Made by a program: the position numbers and the translations under genes
Part shown: piece after piece, positions 27,183-34,379 of the stretch
Layout: every line of letters begins with the position of its first letter
How positions within the stretch are numbered: position 1 is the first letter of the stretch
Origin: Hypericibacter sp050729195
Lineage (GTDB): Bacteria; Pseudomonadota; Alphaproteobacteria; Dongiales; Dongiaceae
Assembly (NCBI RefSeq): GCF_050729195.1
Contig: NZ_JBOHKS010000134.1
Span: 11,981-75,980, forward strand
Direction of reading: 5' to 3'
Length of the DNA stretch: 64,000 nt
The notes under the pieces: model-generated
The model's database searches: none
Seen by the model: the letters and a program-made list of their open reading frames with translations, nothing else
Told to the model about the DNA's origin: nothing

Positions 27183-27770
27183 TCAGCAACAATTCCCGAC
27201 GCTGGGCCGGCAGCAACCGCCAACCCCCATGACATCGCAGCAGTTGGGGCCGCAGCAGTCGGAGCCGCAGGAATCGCACCCGCCGCAGCCGCAACCGCCG
27301 CCACAACCGCATCCGCAGCCTTGACCATGACCGCCGCCATGGCCGCCCCAGGCCGCGGGCGCGTAGCCGTAACCGGCGCCGGCCAATCCCTGCAGCAGCC
27401 GGAGGCTGCCCGCGAGGAGCTGGTTCACCACATTCATGCCGAGGCCCAGGGTCGAGCCGACCTGGTCGCCGATTCCGGGGCCGCCGGTCGGCAGGGTCGG
27501 CAGCGACGGAAATCCCGGCATCGACGGCATCCCCGGATAGGGCATGACCGAGGGCGGCAGGGCCCAGCCGGGCGCGCCGCCGGGGCCCGCCGGCATCATC
27601 CAGGGCATCATCGTCGGGAAGGGTGACGGCGCTGCGGCGCCTGGTGCCGCTGTGGCGGCCGAGCGCGCGCGGAAGCGGTCGAGCTCCTCCTGTGCCTTGG
27701 TCTTGCCCTGCGGCGGTGCCGCCGGCTTGTTGTCCTTGCGGCTGCCGCCGGGCTTGGTGGCTCTGGCCAT
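27183..27770 (-). CDS. Small protein with Pro/Met/Gly-rich middle and Cys-rich C-terminus ending in Cys-Cys
   Basis: A 195-residue protein, last gene of the 13-gene cluster. The N-terminus is charged (KAQEELDRFRARS); the middle is low-complexity proline, methionine and glycine; residues about 100-135 form a possible helix (STLGLGMNVVNQLLAGSLRLLQGLAG). The last 47 residues contain 15 cysteines in GCGC, DCC, NCC and GCC patterns and the chain ends NCC at the stop codon, verified in the DNA. This looks like a metal-binding or disulfide-rich tail; the terminal CC also resembles eukaryotic geranylgeranylation signals, a speculative link discussed under findings. No signal peptide. I do not recognise the family. 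Confidence 0.75.
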   Translation of the reverse strand: MARATKPGGSRKDNKPAAPPQGKTKAQEELDRFRARSAATAAPGAAAPSPFPTMMPWMMPAGPGGAPGWALPPSVMPYPGMPSMPGFPSLPTLPTGGPGIGDQVGSTLGLGMNVVNQLLAGSLRLLQGLAGAGYGYAPAAWGGHGGGHGQGCGCGCGGGCGCGGCDSCGSDCCGPNCCDVMGVGGCCRPSVGNCC

Positions 27771-27798
27771 GTGACGCCTCCCTCGATCGGTTTTCGGA

Positions 27799-28431
27799 TC
27801 AGCAGCTGAACACTTCGCACCAGCGCAACCGCGCCGTCATATTGACGACGAGGATGGTGACGGTGGCGCCGGGCTTGGTCGTGATGATGCATTCCTTGAT
27901 CTGGTAGCCCACGCCGGGTTTCTCGGTCTTGCCCCAGGCGAGCAGCGTGCCGTCGCTGTCCTGCACCAGCACCGCGATCAGGGACTGCGCCGTCGGCGTG
28001 GTCGGCATGTATTCGACCGAGAGATGGACGCAGCAGCTGCCGCCGATGAAGGCGGTGCCGAGCCCCGCCGTCAGCGCCGCCGCGGCCGCGTCGAGCGCCA
28101 CGGTCTCGCGGCCGCCGACATTGACTTGCGTGAAACCGGCGGGCGCCATGTTCATCACGATGGGCGCGCTCGCATGGCTCTGCATCATCGCGGTGAAGGC
28201 TGCGGTGCCGCGCAGATCGCCGATCTTGGTGTCGGCCTTGACCAGCACCTCCTTCGATTCCTTGCGGCATTCGCGGCAGCCGCAGACGCATTTCGATTTC
28301 GGATGGCCGCAGCCGTGACAGAAGCCATGGCCCATCTGGCCCGGATAGATCGGAATCCCCGGCATCATGGGACCCTGATGACCCCCAGGAAACCCCGGTT
28401 GGCCGGTATAGTGCGGATGTGCGGGATGCAT
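27799..28431 (-). CDS. Unknown protein: Cys-cluster N-terminus plus beta domain ending in RLRWCE..-Cys
   Basis: A 210-residue protein. The first 35 residues are rich in Pro, Gly, His and Met. A compact cysteine cluster follows with Cys at 38, 41, 48, 50, 52 and 55 (CxxC...CxCxCxxC), a likely zinc or other metal site. From about residue 65 a predicted beta-rich domain runs to the end, finishing with ARLRWCE-type sequence and a terminal Cys (VFSC). The final 23 residues are clearly related to those of the next gene upstream at 28460, so the two share a C-terminal module. No signal peptide; family not recognised. Confidence 0.75.
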   Translation of the reverse strand: MHPAHPHYTGQPGFPGGHQGPMMPGIPIYPGQMGHGFCHGCGHPKSKCVCGCRECRKESKEVLVKADTKIGDLRGTAAFTAMMQSHASAPIVMNMAPAGFTQVNVGGRETVALDAAAAALTAGLGTAFIGGSCCVHLSVEYMPTTPTAQSLIAVLVQDSDGTLLAWGKTEKPGVGYQIKECIITTKPGATVTILVVNMTARLRWCEVFSC

Positions 28432-28459
28432 TGGCCTCTACTCCTTCTGTCGGATGGGT

Positions 28460-28885
28460 TCAGCAGCAGATCCGTTCGCACCAGCGCAACCGCGCCACCG
28501 CGTCGGTGACCGAGATCGTGACCTTCGTGCCGGCGTCGGCGGCGAGGAACGCCTCCTCGCTGTGATAGCCCTCGGCCAAGTCGGTCGCGGTCCAGGTCTG
28601 GGTGGTGCCGCCCGATTCGAGCGTGATCTCGACCTGGGGCGCCGGCGCGCCGGCATCGACCAGATACTCCAGCGTCAGATGCGTGTCGCTATGACCACCG
28701 ACGAAGCCCTGCTTGGGCGAGCCCGCCGGATCGACCTCGACCTCGCGCGGCACGACCATCTCGGCGCAGGCGGGCTTGCAATCGACCGGCGCGCAAGGCA
28801 CCGGCACCGCGAAGAACGCGATGTAATAGGGACCGCTCCAGCTCTGGCAGCCGCCGCCATGATATCCGCTCGGTGAGTGATGCAT
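28460..28885 (-). CDS. Unknown beta-domain protein ending in RLRWCERICC
   Basis: A 141-residue protein starting at the ATG at 28885, which has a strong GGAGG site eight bases upstream; a longer frame to 28912 overlaps the preceding gene and lacks such a site. After a His/Gly-rich start there are spaced cysteines (VPCAPVDCKPAC), then alternating hydrophobic residues typical of a beta-sandwich (THLTLEYLVDAG, VEITLESGG, KVTISVTDAV). It ends ARLRWCERICC. The last segment parallels that of the 27799 product, including the WCE motif and terminal Cys. It probably represents a paralogous structural subunit. Function unknown. Confidence 0.75.
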   Translation of the reverse strand: MHHSPSGYHGGGCQSWSGPYYIAFFAVPVPCAPVDCKPACAEMVVPREVEVDPAGSPKQGFVGGHSDTHLTLEYLVDAGAPAPQVEITLESGGTTQTWTATDLAEGYHSEEAFLAADAGTKVTISVTDAVARLRWCERICC

Positions 28886-28898
28886 CGCTGATCCTCCT

Positions 28899-29099
28899 TC
28901 AGGGTCCGCCATTGGGCGGTGTGTCGTCCGCGGGTTTCGTCACGTCCTGAACCACCTTCAGGCTGTCCTTGATCACGTCGAAGCCCGATTTCACGGCGGT
29001 GTTGATCGCGTCGGCGAGCTTGTCCGTGACCTGATTGTCGATGAGCGACGTCGCGGTCCCGTGAACCAGCTTTCCGATCGAGTCCAAGATCGATGCCAT
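28899..29099 (-). CDS. Small helical protein of unknown function
   Basis: A 66-residue acidic protein with an amphipathic helical pattern (ILDSIGKLVHGTATSLIDNQ, then LADAINTAVKSGFDVIKDSL) and a short proline-rich tail. An AGAGGAG site precedes the ATG, and spacing to both neighbours is under 20 bases, so it is translated as part of the cluster. Small amphipathic proteins of this type can coat surfaces or cap assemblies, but nothing in the sequence identifies a family. Confidence 0.65.
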   Translation of the reverse strand: MASILDSIGKLVHGTATSLIDNQVTDKLADAINTAVKSGFDVIKDSLKVVQDVTKPADDTPPNGGP

Positions 29100-29115
29100 G
29101 CTGCCGACTCCTCTT

Positions 29116-30618
29116 TCAGGCGGGTGCCGCGATGCGACCCTGCCGCTGCAATGACGTGTGATGGATTCCGGCCGGCTGCGTCAGGCCCGGCGTCTCCGCC
29201 ACGCCGCGCTGGACCAGCCGCACCGCCTTGGTCGCGACCTCGATGCCCCAATCGAGGTTGGCCAGCGGATCGCGCACCATTTCCGCACCGGCGAGCCCCA
29301 GGCTCTGCGCCGCACCCCGCGCGATGCGCATCGGCCCCAGGATCGAGCCGCCCTCGGCCGCGAACATCGTCTGCCAGACGCGCGGGTCCTTGGGGAAGGC
29401 GTGATAGAGCGCGCGCGGCGAGAGGCAGATGCTCTGCGAGATGGCGCCGCTGAAGACGCCGCTGCAGAATTCCTGGAACTGCCGGTCGGCATCGGTGAGC
29501 CGTCCGATCTGCGTCAGGGTGAAGAGGCAGAAATCGCGTAAGTGCGGATTCTTGGCGATGGAGAGGAAGAGCTCGGCCGTCTGCCAGTCGAATCCCACAT
29601 GCCGGCCCCAGCGCCGCTCATAGGCGCGCAAGCCCCGCGCCGAGCAATCGCCAGCGGCGAGTGCCGCCACCGCCGTCTCGGCGGCGAAGAAGGCGCTTTC
29701 CATCGCCTTGTGGATGCCGCCGCCATTGAGCGGGTCGGCATGGTTGGCGGCATCGCCCACCAGCATGATCCGGTCGGCCAGGATCGCGTTGGGCTTGAAG
29801 AAAGCGGCCGATCCGCCCGAGGGCGCGCCGCAGCGCGTGGCATGGCGCAGCATCGTCCCCAGCTCGCGGTCGAGGAAGCGGCGGAAATCCTCGGCGAGCT
29901 TGCCCGGCATCGAGAAATTGCGGTCGACCGCGTAGCCGAGCCCGACATTGGCGAAACCCTTGTCGTCGACGAACAGCCAGCCATAGCCAGGAAAGTAATC
30001 GCGGTCGAAATAGACCTTGATCTGCGCGCCCTCGCATTCGACGTCGCGGTAATAAGCCCGCAAGGAAAGCGCCATGGCGCCGGTCTTGAGCGTGTTGCCG
30101 ATGGCGCGGGAGACGGTCGAGGAGACGCCGTCGGCACCGATCACGATCCGGCCCTTGAAGCTCCGGGTTCCTTCGCGGGTCTGGCAGGTGAGCTCGACAG
30201 CGTCACGCCCGACCTGGACCTCGCGCAGGATCCGCCCACCCTCGAACGTTGCGCCCTTGACGATCGCGTTGCGCCGCAGCGTGTCGTCGAAGCGCTTGCG
30301 GTCCAGCAGGATCGCGAAATCCGGATAGGCGGTGCCGACCGGGAAGCCGCCGGTCAGGAGATGCTTGCCATTGATGAAGAGGTCGCAATCGCGGATACAG
30401 GCTTCGGTCTGCGCCATCACCTCGTCGGCGCAGCCCAGCTGGTCCAGCCAATAGACCGCCTGGGGCGTCAGCCCATCGCCGCAGACCTTGTCGCGCGGAA
30501 ATTCCGAACGATCGAGCAGCAGCACGTCCAGCCCCTCGCGCGCGAGGAAGGCCGCGGCACTGCTGCCGCCGGGACCGGCGCCCACCACCACCACGTCATG
30601 GATGTGCTCGCCACTCAC
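29116..30618 (-). CDS. FAD-dependent oxidoreductase of the geranylgeranyl reductase-like family
   Basis: A 500-residue flavoprotein. The FAD-binding GAGPGGSSAA is at residues 13-22, followed by the family motif FPRDKVCGDGLTP near 43-54, typical of geranylgeranyl reductases and related aromatic or lipid reductases, and a second FAD-contact motif GDAANHADPLNGGG near 290-303. The start is GTG at 30618, 13 bases after the upstream stop; the open frame to 30822 is the shadow of the neighbouring gene. Geranylgeranyl reductases saturate isoprenoid double bonds on lipids or pigments; related enzymes act on other substrates, so the assignment to isoprenoids is inference supported by the isoprenoid-synthase-like gene at the head of the same cluster. 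Confidence 0.88.
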   Translation of the reverse strand: MSGEHIHDVVVVGAGPGGSSAAAFLAREGLDVLLLDRSEFPRDKVCGDGLTPQAVYWLDQLGCADEVMAQTEACIRDCDLFINGKHLLTGGFPVGTAYPDFAILLDRKRFDDTLRRNAIVKGATFEGGRILREVQVGRDAVELTCQTREGTRSFKGRIVIGADGVSSTVSRAIGNTLKTGAMALSLRAYYRDVECEGAQIKVYFDRDYFPGYGWLFVDDKGFANVGLGYAVDRNFSMPGKLAEDFRRFLDRELGTMLRHATRCGAPSGGSAAFFKPNAILADRIMLVGDAANHADPLNGGGIHKAMESAFFAAETAVAALAAGDCSARGLRAYERRWGRHVGFDWQTAELFLSIAKNPHLRDFCLFTLTQIGRLTDADRQFQEFCSGVFSGAISQSICLSPRALYHAFPKDPRVWQTMFAAEGGSILGPMRIARGAAQSLGLAGAEMVRDPLANLDWGIEVATKAVRLVQRGVAETPGLTQPAGIHHTSLQRQGRIAAPA

Positions 30619-30631
30619 GAGACGAGGGCCC

Positions 30632-31261
30632 TCATGACGACACCACGAGCCGGACCGGAATCCGCAGCTCGTCCTCGGACGAAACCAGGATCCAGCCGAA
30701 ATAGACATCGGGCGGCGTCTCCGCCGGCACCGCGCCGCGCAGCACGAATTTCTCGAAATCGACCGGGGCGATCGCCTTGGTCTCGGGCTTGATCGACATG
30801 GTGGCCGCCGGCAGCGAGGCACCGGTGGTCTCGCCCTGAAAGCCTTCGATCCGCAGGCTCACCTTCTTCGGCGCCACCATCGAATCATTGTTGATCGAGA
30901 AGGAGACCTTGACCGTGCCGCCCGGTGCCAGCGGCAGGCGGTTGGTGATGAAGAAGGCGGCGGCTTCCGCCGGCGGCGGCTCGGCCGCTTCGGGCATCGG
31001 CGGCGGTGCCGCTTCGGGCTCGCCCTCGCGCTGCATCGCGGCCGCCATCCGCTCCATCACCTGCTGCTGCGCGGCGCTGCCGATGCGGTTGACGATGGTG
31101 ACGCCGAGGCTGACGCCGGCTTCGGCCAGATCCAGCCCCTTGGCCAGGATCATGCCCATCTGGTCGACCTTCTCGCGCAAATCGAGCCCGCCCTCGGGTT
31201 TCGGCGGCGGCTTCTCCGCGGTCCGTGGGCCGGAGCCCTCCGCGTCGTTGGTGGCAGCCAT
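30632..31261 (-). CDS. Unknown protein: helical N-terminus plus beta-sandwich domain
   Basis: A 209-residue protein. Residues about 25-75 are predicted helical (LREKVDQMGMILAKGLDLAE, QQQVMERMAAAMQRE), a Pro/Glu-rich linker follows, and residues about 100-209 look like an immunoglobulin-like sandwich (GTVKVSFSINNDSMVAPKKV, DVYFGWILVSSEDELRIPV). No signal peptide or cysteines. It lies 11 bases after the 79-residue Cys protein gene. The sandwich resembles domains that mediate assembly in the neighbouring products, so a structural role is likely but unproven. Confidence 0.75.
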   Translation of the reverse strand: MAATNDAEGSGPRTAEKPPPKPEGGLDLREKVDQMGMILAKGLDLAEAGVSLGVTIVNRIGSAAQQQVMERMAAAMQREGEPEAAPPPMPEAAEPPPAEAAAFFITNRLPLAPGGTVKVSFSINNDSMVAPKKVSLRIEGFQGETTGASLPAATMSIKPETKAIAPVDFEKFVLRGAVPAETPPDVYFGWILVSSEDELRIPVRLVVSS

Positions 31262-31272
31262 GGCAGCCTCTC

Positions 31273-31512
31273 TCAGCAGATATCGCCGCCCGGGAGCGGC
31301 GGGATGCAGCTATAGCGATAACGATGGATCATCGGGCCGGCTTGCGCCGGTGCCGGCGGCCAGGGACGATCCCAGATCATGCGATGGATCAGATGCCGGA
31401 CGGCGGCGGCGTTGGCGGCACCGGCGTAAAAGGCGGCGGCGGGCAACGCCATCATGTTCTCTCGCAGCGCGGCGGCACGGCATTGCGGGCAGGTACAGGG
31501 GTTCGCGGCCAT
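31273..31512 (-). CDS. Small protein with CxCPxC motif and C-terminal Cys
   Basis: A 79-residue protein with CTCPQC at residues 6-11 (a metal- or thiol-type site), a central alanine-rich helix and an end RYRYSCIPPLPGGDIC in which the final residue is Cys, checked against the stop codon at 31273-31275. It sits between the repeat protein and the 209-residue protein with gaps of 3 and 11 bases. Family not recognised. Confidence 0.65.
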   Translation of the reverse strand: MAANPCTCPQCRAAALRENMMALPAAAFYAGAANAAAVRHLIHRMIWDRPWPPAPAQAGPMIHRYRYSCIPPLPGGDIC

Positions 31513-31515
31513 GGC

Positions 31516-32247
31516 CTAGCTCCCCGAACTGACGGAGCTGCCACCGGTCGCATCGAACGGGCGATGCGGATCGGGGCTGGGTGCGGCTTGCGCCGGGAAC
31601 TGGAAGCGCGGCGCGCCGGCATGCATGGCCGGGCGGCGCTGCGCCGCCAAGTGCGGCGGGGGTCCGCGATCGAGGCGGTGCGCATGGTCGCGATGGGGCG
31701 CCGGCGGGCGCGGTGCTGCGACCTGGGAGACCGTGCAGCTCTCCGAGATCCGTACCGGGATGCCGGGATTGCCGGCGGCCGCGACATCGGTATAGCTGCG
31801 ATCGTCGCTCTTCGACTGCTCGCGCCGATGCTTGTCCTTCGGCACCAGCTTGGTCGTGCCATGCAGGGTCATGCGCAGGATCTCGAAGCCGAAGAAGCGC
31901 GTATGCACGGTGTAGTTCGAGCAGAGATCGATGTTCTGCTGGAGCGCGATCGCCACCGGCGGCACGCGCTTCACATTGAGATCGACCGAGGGCAGCCGGC
32001 TCAGCGACAGATTGACGGTCGGAATGCTGGTGACATTGAAGCGTTCGACCTGGAGCGGGTCGAGGTTATGGACCCGGTCGATCCGCAGGGATTCGATCGA
32101 GAATGGATCGATATTGTTGAGTTCCTTGATATGGACCGCGGCCGGCGCGATCTTCTGCACCTTCGCGATCGTCACCGGATCGATGTTGCGGACCTCCGAG
32201 ATCCGCACCGGATCTATGTTTTTGACTTTATTGACATCGACATCCAT
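31516..32247 (-). CDS. Repeat protein with 11-residue NIDPV-type units
   Basis: A 243-residue protein. The first 75 residues are built from units of about 11 residues, consensus V-x-N-I-D-P-V-x-I-x-x (KNIDPVRISEV, RNIDPVTIAKV, KIAPAAVHIKE, NNIDPFSIESL, HNLDPLQVERF), with the hydrophobic spacing expected of a small beta-solenoid or stacked strand structure. A region with Cys and aromatic residues (NIDLCSNYTVHTRFFGFEIL) follows, then a basic, proline- and histidine-rich low-complexity tail. No signal peptide. This architecture suits a scaffold or filament component; I do not know any named family with it. Confidence 0.75.
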   Translation of the reverse strand: MDVDVNKVKNIDPVRISEVRNIDPVTIAKVQKIAPAAVHIKELNNIDPFSIESLRIDRVHNLDPLQVERFNVTSIPTVNLSLSRLPSVDLNVKRVPPVAIALQQNIDLCSNYTVHTRFFGFEILRMTLHGTTKLVPKDKHRREQSKSDDRSYTDVAAAGNPGIPVRISESCTVSQVAAPRPPAPHRDHAHRLDRGPPPHLAAQRRPAMHAGAPRFQFPAQAAPSPDPHRPFDATGGSSVSSGS

Positions 32248-32268
32248 GGCGCTCTCCTGCGACCCGGC

Positions 32269-32982
32269 TCAGAGCAGGCCGGGCCAGACATAGTTCAGCT
32301 GCAGCACTTTCGCGTCGTCGGACACGCCCGGCTGCGCCTGGACGCGCGCGCGGACCGTCGCCAGATGCGTGCCGCCGAGATTGGGCATTTTGTAGAGAAA
32401 GGTCGGCGCGGTGCCGGCCTGCAGCACCCCATCGACGAGCCATTCGATGGCGGTGCCGGCCGTGTGGCTCAACCGCGCCTCGAACAGCTGCATCTTGTTG
32501 GAATCGTCGATATAGGCGTTGTGATCGCCCTGCGCGTAATAGAGCGTGGCGCGCTTGGGCCAGATCTCGATCACGGGGGTCGGCGCTGGCTCGGGACCGA
32601 TGCCGATGACCGTGACCCAGGCGAAGGCCTTGCGCAGCGGATCCTCGAGCGCGGTCGCGACCACGAGATCGGTGAAGGGGCTGGCGAGCCCGCCCTTGTT
32701 GGGCGCCCGGTAGAGGCCCTGCGGGTCGATGCTGCCGGCACCGGGCCCGCCCGCCGGGCTCAGCACCTCCCAGCTCGCGCCGCGGCGCGAGTTATAGACC
32801 TTCGCCTCGAAGCGGACCTGCGTGTTGATCGGGTTGACGAAGCGCTCGTCGCGGAAGGCCAGCTCCACGCGCGGCGGCGAGATCTCGATCTCGACCTGAT
32901 GGCGCGCGACCACATGATGCGTCACCTCGGTGATCGCCGGGGGCGGATGATGGCCGTGGGTTCCGTGCTGATGGGGGCGCAT
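32269..32982 (-). CDS. Protein with two immunoglobulin-like (Big-type) domains
   Basis: A 237-residue protein beginning at the ATG at 32982; the frame upstream to 33147 is antisense shadow. After a His/Pro-rich start, two similar beta-domains follow, each with a pattern of an early 'I..P' strand, an FEA core and a W-containing strand (ASWEVLSP...SIDPQGLYRAP; AIEWLVDGVLQAG...FLYKMP), as in bacterial Ig-like or PKD-type adhesion modules. No export signal is present, which is unusual for such domains. It lies 8 bases after the 138-residue gene and 21 before the repeat protein. Confidence 0.75.
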   Translation of the reverse strand: MRPHQHGTHGHHPPPAITEVTHHVVARHQVEIEISPPRVELAFRDERFVNPINTQVRFEAKVYNSRRGASWEVLSPAGGPGAGSIDPQGLYRAPNKGGLASPFTDLVVATALEDPLRKAFAWVTVIGIGPEPAPTPVIEIWPKRATLYYAQGDHNAYIDDSNKMQLFEARLSHTAGTAIEWLVDGVLQAGTAPTFLYKMPNLGGTHLATVRARVQAQPGVSDDAKVLQLNYVWPGLL

Positions 32983-32990
32983 CGCGGGGC

Positions 32991-33407
32991 TCAGCTCTCC
33001 TCGCCGCTCTCGAGCGCGCTCTTGAGCGCGGCGCCCAGGACCTTCTTGGGCAGTTCCGCGCTGAGCTCCACATCGAGCTTGCAGGCACCGATGCCGGCGA
33101 GGTCGACCTGCAGCCCATCCTTGCCGATCTTGGCCCTGGCCCAGCATTCGACCATCTTGAGCTTGGCGTCGAAGGGATCGATCTGGACGTCGAAGGGGCC
33201 GACCGTCATCGCCTGGACATTGCCATGCGCCCGCGCCAGGAACGGGATCCGCACCGTGACCGGGATCTTGTCGATCCGCGCGCGGATCGGGCCGGTCGAG
33301 AGCTTGAAGGCACCCTCGCAGCGCAGATCGAGCTCGATCGGGTCGGTCTTGGCCCGCAGCTTGAGGTCGGGATGGCCGTGCAGCTCGATCTTGGATTTCA
33401 GCGTCAT
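32991..33407 (-). CDS. Unknown beta-rich protein (138 residues)
   Basis: A 138-residue protein with strongly alternating polar and hydrophobic residues (KSKIELHGHPDLKLRAK, PIELDLRCEGAFKLS, VQIDPFDAKLKMV), consistent with an extended beta-sheet or shell-type domain, ending in a helical Lys/Ala segment. It overlaps the upstream 72-residue gene by four bases (ATGA). No signal peptide, no family recognised. Confidence 0.72.
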   Translation of the reverse strand: MTLKSKIELHGHPDLKLRAKTDPIELDLRCEGAFKLSTGPIRARIDKIPVTVRIPFLARAHGNVQAMTVGPFDVQIDPFDAKLKMVECWARAKIGKDGLQVDLAGIGACKLDVELSAELPKKVLGAALKSALESGEES

Positions 33408-33622
33408 GACGCGCTCTCTCCGGACTCGCGGGGCTTGCCGGCCTCGGCCGCCTTCTCGAGATCGGGATAAACCCGCTCGGCCAGATCGCTGAACATGGTG
33501 CCGACCGTCTTGTTCAGATGCTCGAAGCCATGGAGCGCGCGGCTGATCTCCTCGCAGGAATCGCCGACCACCTCGAAATGAACCAGCGGCCCGAGCCGGA
33601 TGGACAAGGTGATGTTGGCCAT
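33404..33622 (-). CDS. Small unknown protein (72 residues)
   Basis: A 72-residue protein starting at the ATG at 33622, which has an AGGAGG site eight bases upstream; the longer frame to 33724 lacks one. The N-terminus alternates for beta strands (ITLSIRLGPLVHFEVVG) and is followed by an amphipathic helix (EEISRALHGFEHLNKTVG). Coupled by overlap to the 138-residue gene. Function unknown. Confidence 0.7.
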   Translation of the reverse strand: MANITLSIRLGPLVHFEVVGDSCEEISRALHGFEHLNKTVGTMFSDLAERVYPDLEKAAEAGKPRESGESAS

Positions 33623-33656
33623 CAGTTCTCCTCCTTGGATCCGGGCGCCTTGCCGA

Positions 33657-34379
33657 TCATTCGTGCGTCTCCCTGCCGTGGGATGCGGCCCCGCTCTTGT
33701 CGTGCCCGTTGGCAGCATGTCCATTCGCTTTGGCGGCGCCGTTCAAGTCCTGGTCGAGATCGCGGATCTTGCGTGTCATCTCGTCGAGTGAGAGCAGGGT
33801 CATGAGCACGAGACCCTTCTCGCGCTCGCCCAGCTTGGCGTAGAAACCCTCGATCTCGGATTTGATCCGGCCGCCATCGCCGCCCTTGCGGAACTCCTTG
33901 CCGCGCTCGCGCAGCACGCCGCTGAACTGGTTGACGATCGACAGCACGCCATAGAGCAGGTCGGCGACGTCGCCCTGGGGGGCCTTGCCGTTCTTCTCGG
34001 GACCGGCACGCTCCGATTCCGACGTGCCCGCCGCCGTCTTCTTTTCCGGTTCCGGCTTCTCCGCGCTGTTCTTCTCCGCCCCGTTCTTCTCGGCAGCCCC
34101 GGCTGGATTGCAGCGCGGGCAGGCGAAGCGGCTTTCGACCGGGGAGATCTTCCAGACGCCGTAGAGCGCGGTGCGGGCGCCCTCGGGAATCGCCTTGCAG
34201 TCGCGGCGATGGAGCAGGCCCGCCGCCGGATCGAACTGGAACGGCGCCTGCGCCGCCTCCTCGCGATTGTCGATCTTCAGCAGCGCCTCGCGGGCGTCGA
34301 TCTTGCTCTCCTTGTAGAGCTCCTGGATCTTCAGGGCGACGAAGTCGCCGATCGAGCCGCCGGGGCTGGGCTTATTCAT
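33657..34379 (-). CDS. Unknown protein with CPRC motif and helical C-terminus
   Basis: A 240-residue protein. Residues about 45-92 contain spaced His and Cys residues (LLHRRDCKAIPEG..., then FACPRC), suggesting a zinc-binding module. A Glu/Lys/Ala-rich low-complexity linker follows, then a long helical domain (DLLYGVLSIVNQFSGVLRER, KSEIEGFYAKLGEREKG) and a Gly/His-rich tail. Its start overlaps the end of the isoprenoid-synthase-like gene by eight bases, so the two are translated together. Family not recognised. Confidence 0.75.
   Translation of the reverse strand: MNKPSPGGSIGDFVALKIQELYKESKIDAREALLKIDNREEAAQAPFQFDPAAGLLHRRDCKAIPEGARTALYGVWKISPVESRFACPRCNPAGAAEKNGAEKNSAEKPEPEKKTAAGTSESERAGPEKNGKAPQGDVADLLYGVLSIVNQFSGVLRERGKEFRKGGDGGRIKSEIEGFYAKLGEREKGLVLMTLLSLDEMTRKIRDLDQDLNGAAKANGHAANGHDKSGAASHGRETHE

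Noticed and set aside
29116..30618. Tryptophan halogenase reading of the flavoprotein
   Set aside because: Halogenases carry a WxWxIP motif after the FAD domain; none is present, and the RDK-CGDGLTP motif fits the geranylgeranyl-reductase-like family better.
31225..33492. 755-codon plus-strand open frame opposite the 27-35 kb cluster
   Set aside because: Arg/His/Asp-rich antisense shadow without domains or ribosome site. The minus-strand genes have regular short spacing, ribosome sites and coherent protein patterns.
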